The notes under the pieces were generated by a model. That model was not told the DNA's origin and searched no databases. It worked only from the letters and a program-made list of their open reading frames with translations. DNA of 64,000 bases from Microbacterium oryzae (GTDB lineage Bacteria > Actinomycetota > Actinomycetes > Actinomycetales > Microbacteriaceae), in the NCBI RefSeq assembly GCF_009735645.1, contig NZ_CP032550.1, positions 682,001 through 746,000 on the forward strand, read 5' to 3'. Positions 1 through 6,290 of this stretch are shown here, piece by piece. Position numbers and translations under genes: made by a program. Position 1 is the stretch's first letter; the number at the start of each line of letters is the position of its first letter.

Positions 1-79
1 TCTGATGTGCCGGGAAGCACCCGGCGAGCAGCAGTAGCCCGGCGGCAGCGGGAAGGGCAAGCAGGCGTTGGAAGCGCAT
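1..79 (-). CDS. Lipoprotein, N-terminal part only (runs off the left edge)
   Basis: Reading the minus strand from an ATG at 77-79 gives a short positively charged start (MRFQRL), a hydrophobic Leu/Ala stretch and a lipobox LLAGC at about residues 18-22. This is a classic signal peptidase II signal, so the product should be a lipid-anchored exported protein. Only about 26 codons are visible and nothing tells its function. No strong ribosome binding site is seen. A copy of the 30-bp dispersed repeat starts 24 bases upstream of its start codon. Confidence 0.5.
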   Translation of the reverse strand, partial: MRFQRLLALPAAAGLLLLAGCFPAHQ

Positions 80-102
80 GACTGCACCGTACTTGGCGCA
101 AC

Positions 103-131
103 GTCCCGATAGCCGATCCTTCACCGGGACA
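103..131 (+). repeat. Dispersed 30-bp hairpin repeat, copy 1
   Basis: First of eleven same-orientation copies. The consensus has arms TGTCCCG and CGGGACA (perfect 7-bp inverted repeat) around a 16-nt centre close to ATAGACGATCCTTCAC. Here the first arm lacks the leading T and the centre reads AGCCGATCC. It lies in the 200-bp gap between the partial lipoprotein gene and the GntR gene; I see nothing else in that gap. Confidence 0.8.
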
Positions 132-279
132 CTGCGGTGCGGGCTACTTCGCAGCAGCGGCGATGAAGAGTTTTCCCCTCTCTCGTGTCGGCTGACGACA
201 CTCACCGCTGCCGCGTTGCCCGCTTGTTGGGGTGGCCGTAGCTAGGCCCCTGCCGTCCCCCGCTAACGATCGGCTCCGC

Positions 280-633
280 TCAGGTTGGTGGCCAGACGGC
301 GCGGAGGACGCGGATGGCGTCGTCGAGTTCCGTTCCTGTCTCTGCGCTTGTTTGGGCGAGACGTCGGGCGGCGTCGAGGACGGCGCGGTTGGTGGTGCTC
401 GCGTTCGCGCTGACTCGGGTGCCGCCTCCTGTTCGCGCGGTGAGGTATCCCTCGACCTCGAGTGCCTTGTAGGCCTTCGCGACGGTGCCGGGAGCGATGG
501 CGAGGTCTTTGGCGAGTTGCCGTACGGAGGGCAGGCGCTCGCCTGCGGCGAGCTGCCCAGTCGCGATCCACCCGCGGATTTGGTCGCGGATCTGCTCCGC
601 AGGTGGGGTGGGCCCGGACAGGGTGACGATCAT
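280..633 (-). CDS. GntR-family (YtrA-like) transcriptional regulator
   Basis: 117 residues. A winged-helix domain fills residues 10-70, with the GntR signature around GERLPSVRQLAKDLAIAPGT and the wing at EGYLTARTGGGT. A short helical tail of about 45 residues follows, with no large effector domain. This size is typical of the YtrA subfamily, which usually represses its own operon of membrane or ABC genes. The ATG overlaps the stop of the upstream membrane-protein gene (ATGA), so the two are translationally coupled. It is a clear paralogue of the regulator at 12,244-12,594, which sits in the same arrangement. The ligand is unknown. Confidence 0.85.
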   Translation of the reverse strand: MIVTLSGPTPPAEQIRDQIRGWIATGQLAAGERLPSVRQLAKDLAIAPGTVAKAYKALEVEGYLTARTGGGTRVSANASTTNRAVLDAARRLAQTSAETGTELDDAIRVLRAVWPPT

Positions 634-1559
634 GCTGCGCCGGTCGGCACGCGCGGGCGCGAAGCGGCCGCGGAGAGGAGCACCGTCGCCCAGGACGCGA
701 ACCCGAGGGTGATGGCCGCCCAGGACAGTACGCGAAGAGCGGGCTCGAGCGCGGCGAACGTCGTCCAGAACGTGGCGATGCCTTCCCCCGTGGGGAACTG
801 GCTCCGGATCGACGCGGTGCCGGCGAGAGACGCGAGGACGAGGCCGAGGTGCACAACGAGCGCGCCTCCCGCCGCGGCGAGAACATTGCGGCTGCGCACA
901 GTGCGTTGCCGGACGTCCTCCTGCGCCGAGGAGTCGATCGCCGGCGCGGAGATCAGGAACAGATCGAGGAACATGACGGCGACGAGCGCGGCGACGAGCA
1001 GGAGACATGGAAGAGAGTAGAACCACCCGTAAATACCCGTGCCCATCGCGCGTTCCCCACCCAACGGGACGAAGTACATCGTGTATCTGCCGGTCTCGGG
1101 GTCGGGCTGCGAAGCCGCCCCAGCGGTGAGAGAGACCGCGAGCAGGACGGCCACGATCGTCGTCGTCAGGATCATCCAACTCGGTCGCACGAAGCTCAGC
1201 GGAGTTCGACGAGCGAGCTGCGCCATCCCGCTGCCGCGGCGAGGGCGAACAGGCAGCCCAAGGAGCACGATCCCCATGAGCCCGACCGCGAGCGGCCACG
1301 CGAAGCGGGAGGCGACAAGCAGGGCGGAGAGCGCCGCGGGAATCTCGAACGGCAGCAGCACGGTCGCGTTCAGCAACGGAACGACCGCCCCGAGGAGCAC
1401 GAGAACGAGGCCGGCGAGCAGCGTCCAGGAACGAGCTGGACCCGCCAACGAGTCGGCGCGGCCCCGGATGATCCACCACACCAGGCCCACGATGAGGCCA
1501 ACGAAGACAGGGCCCAGGGACAGGAGAATGACGAACACCACGCCAGACCACCTCCTCAA
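630..1559 (-). CDS. Polytopic membrane protein paired with GntR regulator
   Basis: 309 residues with about seven hydrophobic segments, near residues 5-30, 45-75, 82-105, 128-150, 175-200, 228-250 and 275-298. No catalytic or transport motif is recognised. The start has a GGAGG-type ribosome binding site just upstream. It is the first gene of a two-gene operon with the GntR gene. The promoter region (about 1,575-1,620) carries GTAC elements, which also occur in front of the second such operon. Gene order, overlap and size match the pair at 12,244-13,613. I infer a membrane function sensed or controlled by the regulator; the actual role is unknown. Confidence 0.8.
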   Translation of the reverse strand: MRRWSGVVFVILLSLGPVFVGLIVGLVWWIIRGRADSLAGPARSWTLLAGLVLVLLGAVVPLLNATVLLPFEIPAALSALLVASRFAWPLAVGLMGIVLLGLPVRPRRGSGMAQLARRTPLSFVRPSWMILTTTIVAVLLAVSLTAGAASQPDPETGRYTMYFVPLGGERAMGTGIYGWFYSLPCLLLVAALVAVMFLDLFLISAPAIDSSAQEDVRQRTVRSRNVLAAAGGALVVHLGLVLASLAGTASIRSQFPTGEGIATFWTTFAALEPALRVLSWAAITLGFASWATVLLSAAASRPRVPTGAA

Positions 1560-1636
1560 CTTGTGTCAGCCAGCTAATACGTCGCAACGTACCAGTTGAA
1601 GAGTACAAACGATAGAAGTCTGTCGTCCGTTCGAAC

Positions 1637-1729
1637 CTAGGCCGCGATCTTCCCGGTGCTCGACGAGATCCAGTGCAGCGTCGCGGCGAGGCAGAGGCCG
1701 GCGTGGTAGTTGCGGGCGGTCGTTTTCTG
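1637..1729 (-). pseudogene. 3' fragment of an IS5-type transposase
   Basis: On the minus strand this stretch reads ...QKTTARNYHAGLCLAATLHWI and ends at a TAG after nine more residues. The pattern ARNYHAGLCLAATLHWI resembles the extreme C-terminus of many IS5-family transposases, where a conserved YDK-x-ARNY-x-A helix closes the protein. Upstream the frame loses all similarity to the family within a few codons, so only a remnant is left. It is the only transposase trace I recognise in the window and lies between the first GntR operon and the methyltransferase. Confidence 0.5.
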
Positions 1730-1779
1730 AGCGCATCGCAATCCCGCGCCACTGCATCGCATCGCCGGTGGGCCTCCAG

Positions 1780-2622
1780 TCAGCAGGGCTTGTTCCCGGT
1801 CCAAAGCGTCCACCGATCGCGCTCGATCACCCGACCTGCGGGCAGGACAGCCCCGAGCGCGCAGACCAGATCGTCGAGCTCGGCGTCGGTGAGATCGTGA
1901 AGAATGCTGCGACCGGTGCGTGCTGCGATGTCCGCTTGGTACTCAGCGACTGACTCGTAGCTCCTTCGTTCCTCCCAGAGCTGATGCAGCTTCACATCAG
2001 TGAGGCCGGCCATTGTGAGGTCCTCTGCCATAGCGGAAGCGGTTGGGCGACGTTCCTGCTCGATCGTTAGAAGGTGCGGATGTACAGAGAAGAAGTATCC
2101 GCGGGGGTGGTCGGGAGCGGGCGGTTGCTCGACGTCTTCGAGGGTTCGGTCTTGCACGATCACCCAGCCGCCGGGCCGAACGATTCGCGCACATTCTGCT
2201 GCGAACTGGCCCGGACTCGAAAGATGATGAACCAGAGCTCGTCCGAATACGATGTCCGCGCTTTCCGCGGTGAGTCCGGTGTGCGCGGCATCTGCTTGCA
2301 CGACGTCGAAGCGGTCATCGGAGATAGCCTCGGAAGCGGTTTCGAGGAACTGCGCGCTGATGTCCACGCCTATAACTTGGGACGCGCCGAGGTCGAGCCA
2401 CGCCTGCGAATACGTGCCGCCTCCGCATCCAACGTCCACAATTACCTTGTCGCGTGCATCTCCAATGATGTCGAGAATCGCCCCGTGCCAGCTGGGGCTG
2501 GCCGATCTGTCAGCGTAGGTCCGACGGACGAGCGGGTCGAAGAAGTCGATTGGCACAGTCGCTCCTACCAGCATGTCCGGGTATCTCGACATCAAGATAT
2601 ATCTACGACGCCGCGGAAGCAA
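1780..2622 (-). CDS. Class I SAM-dependent methyltransferase
   Basis: About 280 residues from a TTG start preceded by AGGAG; later ATG starts at 2,592 and 2,574 are also possible. Motif I is visible as VDVGCGGGTYS (near residues 60-70), with the acidic residue ending strand 2 at GVDIS and motif III at ADIVFGRALVHHL. These define a Rossmann-type methyltransferase binding S-adenosylmethionine. The substrate cannot be read from the sequence; the small-molecule (UbiE/Methyltransf_11-like) group is the nearest match. It is a single-gene unit. An operator-like palindrome covers 2,582-2,599, across the start region, so repression by a small regulator encoded elsewhere is possible. Confidence 0.8.
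   Translation of the reverse strand: MLPRRRRYILMSRYPDMLVGATVPIDFFDPLVRRTYADRSASPSWHGAILDIIGDARDKVIVDVGCGGGTYSQAWLDLGASQVIGVDISAQFLETASEAISDDRFDVVQADAAHTGLTAESADIVFGRALVHHLSSPGQFAAECARIVRPGGWVIVQDRTLEDVEQPPAPDHPRGYFFSVHPHLLTIEQERRPTASAMAEDLTMAGLTDVKLHQLWEERRSYESVAEYQADIAARTGRSILHDLTDAELDDLVCALGAVLPAGRVIERDRWTLWTGNKPC
2582..2599. promoter_or_regulatory. Operator-like imperfect palindrome at the methyltransferase start
   Basis: The sequence contains ATCTCGA and TCAAGAT half-sites separated by two bases, flanked by T and A. This 18-bp imperfect palindrome has the form of operators bound by MarR- or PadR-type dimers. It overlaps the candidate ATG at 2,590-2,592. Binding is inferred from symmetry and position only. 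Confidence 0.35.
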
Positions 2623-2954
2623 CGGCTCCTGGGGATCGACGCATCGGCCTAAGACTTGAGTAATAGGGACAAACAGCGGCCATCGGAACCCGCAGGAACG
2701 CCCCGATCACCAGGAGGGGGAATTGGGCCCCTGCCGCTCGGCGAGTCGCCCGCGACCACCAGCGCTTCATGCGAAGACCGTATCGCTTCGGCCGCAGAGG
2801 GCTGGGCCCTGCGTCGATCGGGCTCAGGCCTCGCGACGGACTGTGAATCGCCAATCCTGATAGACGGCGGGCTACCGGAAGCCGTTGGCGAGCGGTTGTC
2901 CCGATAGCCGATCCTTCACCGGGACAAGAAAGCCGCTCAACGACGGTTGCTTCG
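2623..2954. other. Gap without a convincing gene
   Basis: Between the methyltransferase start and the next gene I find repeat copy 2 and no gene I can support. Short open frames exist on both strands, including one with a hydrophobic stretch on the minus strand, but none has a good ribosome binding site or recognisable motif. Confidence 0.5.
2897..2926 (+). repeat. Dispersed 30-bp hairpin repeat, copy 2
   Basis: Both 7-bp arms (TGTCCCG, CGGGACA) are perfect. The centre matches copy 1 (AGCCGATCC). It sits 28 bp beyond the stop of the 2,955-3,332 gene, between that gene and the methyltransferase. Confidence 0.85.
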
Positions 2955-3332
2955 TCAGTGAATCTGATACAGCCAACGCACTCCCTGCGCGTCGGGGGCG
3001 GGAGGATTCGTCGGGTCCATCATGTCGTAGGACTCCAAGACTTCCGAGATTGACATGAGCGAAGCCCAATCCTCTGGTCCTGCCGACGATGCAGGATCCT
3101 CAGGGTTTGGCCCAACCATTGCCTGCCATTGCTCGTCTCCGATCGTTCTCGGGATGGGAATGCGCACACCGAAGAGCTCGTCCTTGAGGCCAGCTGCGCC
3201 GTGGAAGATTACTTCCACCATGTCGCCACGTGCTTCTGATCGCACGACGGCGAGATGAGATGCGGGGCCCTGAGGTACTGCGAGCTCAATGAGGCGAGCC
3301 CAGTCGATGGAGGCCGATTCAGGCTGCGGCAT
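2955..3332 (-). CDS. Hypothetical cytoplasmic protein
   Basis: 125 residues starting MPQPESASIDWARL; the frame extends nine codons further upstream, but this start is close to the stop of the upstream gene. It is acidic, has no signal peptide or membrane segment, and has a Pro-rich C-terminus (PTNPPAPDAQG). No family is recognised. Its start overlaps the end of the secreted-protein gene by 14 bp, so the two are probably co-transcribed and coupled. This gives a two-gene unit bounded by repeat copies 2 and 3. Confidence 0.6.
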   Translation of the reverse strand: MPQPESASIDWARLIELAVPQGPASHLAVVRSEARGDMVEVIFHGAAGLKDELFGVRIPIPRTIGDEQWQAMVGPNPEDPASSAGPEDWASLMSISEVLESYDMMDPTNPPAPDAQGVRWLYQIH

Positions 3333-3933
3333 CCCGCACCCACTTCGGGCACACGACAACTCCGTTACACATGGCCGTGATGACTCCCTTTGCCGACTTG
3401 GTCTCGTGAACTACCTTCATGTCCATCGTCTTGGTGACCCTGCAGATCCCAACGGTGCACACATACTGGTTAGCGGGAGTCATGTACACGAAGGACGTTC
3501 CCTGCTGAACCCGCTTTCGGGGGAACTGAACGGTCTTCTTGATCATGTTCTGAGTCACCCCATGCTTGTCACGAGCTTTGGCCCAACCCCACGAGGTTTC
3601 GTTCCTGTAGCGGAGGTACACCGACTTCGCCTTGTTATCCTTCCACTGATTCACGATCTTCCATGAAGGGGTGGTGGCGGCAGAAGTTGCAGAAAGCGGG
3701 GGGACTGTGTGGGCCTGATAGATGTCAGTGCCCATGTCCTCAGCGATAGTAGCGAGCTCTGTCTCCGAGATGGTCTGCCCGAGCTCGACTCCGAGCTCGC
3801 CCACAAGCGTTACCACGACCTCATCTTCTCGCGCCTCATCGAGGGTTGTTCCTTCGGCTGGCGCGGCACCGAGCATCAGGCCCATAACCACAGCGAGGGG
3901 AACGAGGGCTTTGGATCGAAGAATCTTGCGCAT
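3319..3933 (-). CDS. Secreted protein of unknown function
   Basis: 204 residues with a clear Sec signal: MRKILRSK, a hydrophobic core to about residue 22, and a likely cleavage after AAPAEG. The mature part has an acidic N-terminal third and a basic centre (NQWKDNKAKSVYLRYRNETS). The last 50 residues hold four cysteines (YVCTVGICR, AMCNGVVVCP), which could form two disulfides outside the cell. No enzyme motif is seen and no family is recognised. It is first in a two-gene unit with the hypothetical gene downstream. Confidence 0.65.
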   Translation of the reverse strand: MRKILRSKALVPLAVVMGLMLGAAPAEGTTLDEAREDEVVVTLVGELGVELGQTISETELATIAEDMGTDIYQAHTVPPLSATSAATTPSWKIVNQWKDNKAKSVYLRYRNETSWGWAKARDKHGVTQNMIKKTVQFPRKRVQQGTSFVYMTPANQYVCTVGICRVTKTMDMKVVHETKSAKGVITAMCNGVVVCPKWVRDAAA

Positions 3934-4071
3934 GACTGTCTACATCTGGGAACGGGCTGGCGCGTCTGCCACAACTCGTGACGAGCAGCTCTTGCCGGCC
4001 AGGGTGCCATCCCGCGCACACCGTGCGGTAAACGCCGGTTGAACGGGCGAGGCTCGTCTCGCTTCCGGAGG

Positions 4072-4101
4072 TGTCCCAATAGACGATCCTTCACCGGGAC
4101 A
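4072..4101 (+). repeat. Dispersed 30-bp hairpin repeat, copy 3
   Basis: One mismatch in the first arm (TGTCCCA); second arm and centre (ATAGACGATCCTTCAC) match the consensus. It separates the secreted-protein unit from the copper island. Nothing else is recognised in the surrounding 220-bp gap. Confidence 0.85.
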
Positions 4102-4154
4102 CTCACGTCCCTGTTGTCGGCTTAGCTTCGCTGATGCTCTCGCTGTAGGCGTTT

Positions 4155-5045
4155 TCATATGTGGGGTTCGGGCCTGAATAGCACCTGGCCGGTGGCATCG
4201 GGGTCGGTGAAGAGACGTACGCCGCGTTCGTCGGCGACGATCACTTCGTCGTTCGTGGTCGTTGTGAGGGCTTGCACGGCGCCGGAGATCTCGCTGCCGG
4301 CCGTCCATTCGCCGGAGTCGGCTTGATACATGAGGGTGCCGTCGAGTCGTGCTCCGACGATGCGTCCGTCGCTGAAGGTCGTGATGAGACTCATGGCCGG
4401 CGCGTTGGTGTCTGGGGTGAAGGTCTCGCCCCCGTCGCGGCTGATATGTAAACCGGTGGCGGTGGTCGCGTAGAGGGTGTTGGGGTTGATGGGGTCGGCG
4501 AGGATGTCCCATGCGTCGAGGCCGGTGCCGTCGTTCCAGGTGCGTCCGCCGTCGTCGGAGCGGTAGATGGTGCCGAAGTTGTTCGCGTAGATGCGGTTCG
4601 GCTCGGCGGTGCTGATGGTGAGGTCGTGGAAGTCGGCTTCGCCCGTGAGGGCGACGTTGTGCCAGGTGTCGCCGTTGTCGTCGGAGCGGATGAGTCCGAG
4701 GTTGCGGTCACCGAAGTGGTCGGGGCTGTTCTTGCCGGGGTGTCCGGAGGCATAGAGGGTGCCGACGACTGCGGTGAAGCCCATGGCGTCGAAGTCGTTA
4801 CCGGCGATCGGGCCGGTGAGTTCCGCGTCGCGGTCGATCTCGTCGAGACGGTAGATGCCGCCGTGGCTGGCGACGAGAAGGCCGCCGGTCTCGCGGTCCT
4901 CCGTGAGGCCGTGGATGTGTTCGAGGGCGATCTGGGTGTCGTGGTCGGGGTCGGATGGGCCGGTGCATGCGGCTAGGAGCATGGCGGCTGCGGTGGTGAG
5001 GGTCACCGTTGTGGCGGTGCGGTGAAGGGCAGGGTGGACGGGCAT
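4155..5045 (-). CDS. Lipoprotein with BNR/sortilin-like beta-propeller repeats (F510_1955-like)
   Basis: 296 residues from MPVHPAL. The signal peptide ends in the lipobox LAAC at about residue 27. The rest carries repeated Asp-box (BNR) motifs, such as SDDNGDTW, SDDGGRTW and SRDGGETF, spaced 45-50 residues apart as in a beta-propeller. Proteins of this type are often named glycosyl hydrolases, but no catalytic residues can be assigned. In actinobacteria they recur beside DUF305, DUF6153 and copper P-type ATPase genes, as here. It is last in the minus-strand copper operon. An extracytoplasmic metal-related role is inferred. Confidence 0.75.
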   Translation of the reverse strand: MPVHPALHRTATTVTLTTAAAMLLAACTGPSDPDHDTQIALEHIHGLTEDRETGGLLVASHGGIYRLDEIDRDAELTGPIAGNDFDAMGFTAVVGTLYASGHPGKNSPDHFGDRNLGLIRSDDNGDTWHNVALTGEADFHDLTISTAEPNRIYANNFGTIYRSDDGGRTWNDGTGLDAWDILADPINPNTLYATTATGLHISRDGGETFTPDTNAPAMSLITTFSDGRIVGARLDGTLMYQADSGEWTAGSEISGAVQALTTTTNDEVIVADERGVRLFTDPDATGQVLFRPEPHI

Positions 5046-5075
5046 GGTCACTCCAAGAAACGTCAGACGGGGTCG

Positions 5076-5108
5076 ACCGGTGGCCGCCCGGGGAGGGCAG
5101 CCACCGGT
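5076..5108 (-). terminator. Hairpin downstream of the DUF305 lipoprotein gene
   Basis: A 9-bp perfect stem (ACCGGTGGC with GCCACCGGT) around a 15-nt GC-rich loop, 14 bases past the DUF305 stop. No T-run follows, so termination may be partial and the BNR gene may be reached by read-through. Confidence 0.5.
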
Positions 5109-5121
5109 GTGAAGGACGTGC

Positions 5122-5727
5122 TCACCGCCGGGCGAGCATGTCCTCCATCTGCGCGATCTCAGCGGCCTGGTCGTCGATGATCTTCTGCGCCAGGGCGAGG
5201 GCGTCGGGGTTCTGCCCGTCCTCGAGCTGCGTCTGAGCCATGTCGATGGCCCCTTCGTGGTGGACGATCATCTGCTCGAGGAACAGCGTCGACGCGGGTC
5301 CACCGTCGGCCTCTTCGAGGGCGACCATGTCCTCTTCGGACATCATCCCGCCGCCGTGGTCCATGCCTTCCATCTCGGGATCCTGCCCCCAGGACTCCAG
5401 CCACTGTTTCATGGTCTCGATCTCGGGGGCCTGCGCGGCCCTGATTTGCTCGGCGAGGGCCGCGACGTCCGGGTCGACGCCGTCTTTGACGAGCAGCGTG
5501 TCGGACATCTCGATGGCCTGCTCATGGTGCATCGCCATGCCCATCGCGAAGGACACGTCGGCATCGTTGAACGTCGCCTCGCTCGCTTCTGCCGTCGCGG
5601 TCGGCATGCTGTCGTGGTCCATGCCTTCCATGACGGAACCGCCGCCGCCGGCGGTGTCGCTGCAGCCGGTGAGGACGAGCGCTCCGGCGAGGAGACCGGC
5701 GCTGAGCGTGAGGGTGCGGAACTTCAT
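5122..5727 (-). CDS. DUF305 lipoprotein, His/Met-rich
   Basis: 201 residues. The ATG at 5,725-5,727 follows a GGAGAG site. The signal peptide ends in the lipobox LTGC near residue 20. Two DUF305 half-domains are visible, with metal-ligand-like motifs AMHHEQAIEM and IVHHEGAIDM, plus Met/His-rich stretches (MEGMDHD, MEGMDHGGGMM). DUF305 is a ferritin-like four-helix fold often found with copper resistance genes; His and Met residues suit copper or silver binding outside the membrane. It lies in the minus-strand copper operon downstream of the DUF6153 gene. Confidence 0.85.
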   Translation of the reverse strand: MKFRTLTLSAGLLAGALVLTGCSDTAGGGGSVMEGMDHDSMPTATAEASEATFNDADVSFAMGMAMHHEQAIEMSDTLLVKDGVDPDVAALAEQIRAAQAPEIETMKQWLESWGQDPEMEGMDHGGGMMSEEDMVALEEADGGPASTLFLEQMIVHHEGAIDMAQTQLEDGQNPDALALAQKIIDDQAAEIAQMEDMLARR

Positions 5728-5797
5728 GATCTCTCCAATGTCATGTGATGTGCGGGCGCGCGACAGCGCACCCCGTGTCTGCGAGGCAGGCAACCGA

Positions 5798-6247
5798 TCA
5801 CGTGCGACTGATGGAGAAGACGGTCAAATCAGGTGGTCGACTCGGCGCGACCACAGGCGGGCGGATGCCGGGCGGCACCGTGAGCGTTCGAGCCAGCAGC
5901 AAGAATCCACGCGTGGGGCGAATGGCGGTCACCAGCGCCGCCACGAAGAGGGCGAGCACGCACGCCATGGTCGACATGCCGTCCATCTCGCCCTGACACC
6001 TCCCCTCAGCGCAGGCGGCGCTGCCGTCGAAGGCCGACACCATCGCTTCGGCCTCATGCAGGCCCGCGTCGTGCAGCTGGGCATCGTGGACGGTGGTGAC
6101 AGGTGCGTGATGGGTCTGGCCCGTGCTGAGGACGTGCATTCCGAGCAACCCGATCACCACCCCGACGACCACGCTGACGGTGAGGAGGAAGGTACGCAGC
6201 ACCGACCTGCGCAGAGTCAGCTGGTGACCTGTTCGCATCGCGCGCAT
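5798..6247 (-). CDS. DUF6153-type small membrane protein
   Basis: 149 residues with an N-terminal membrane segment (about residues 16-40) and a second at 92-112. A His-rich extracytoplasmic loop with two cysteines (CAEGRC) lies between them. The ATG at 6,245-6,247 has a strong GGGAGG site. The pattern matches the DUF6153 proteins that accompany copper-exporting ATPases in actinobacteria; the loop could bind metal. It lies between the P-type ATPase and the DUF305 gene in the same operon. Its biochemical role is unknown. Confidence 0.7.
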   Translation of the reverse strand: MRAMRTGHQLTLRRSVLRTFLLTVSVVVGVVIGLLGMHVLSTGQTHHAPVTTVHDAQLHDAGLHEAEAMVSAFDGSAACAEGRCQGEMDGMSTMACVLALFVAALVTAIRPTRGFLLLARTLTVPPGIRPPVVAPSRPPDLTVFSISRT

Positions 6248-6290
6248 GCTGTCTCCCTCCCTTCCCGCGGCACCTTACAAACCGCTTCTG

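Noticed and set aside
1628..1631. GntR and membrane genes 280-1559 read as one long 490-codon frame
   Set aside because: The upstream part of that frame is out of frame with the clear membrane protein; the GntR domain alone starts at 633 with an ATGA overlap.
1638..1660. A possible twelfth, degenerate 30-bp repeat (TAG, GCCGCGATC, TTC, CCGG)
   Set aside because: Arms are absent and the match is explained better by the end of the IS5-type fragment.
2603..2854. Small minus-strand ORF with a hydrophobic stretch (RMKRWWSRATRR...FPLLVIGAFL)
   Set aside because: It overlaps the methyltransferase start, has no binding site and no recognisable family; kept only as a gap note.
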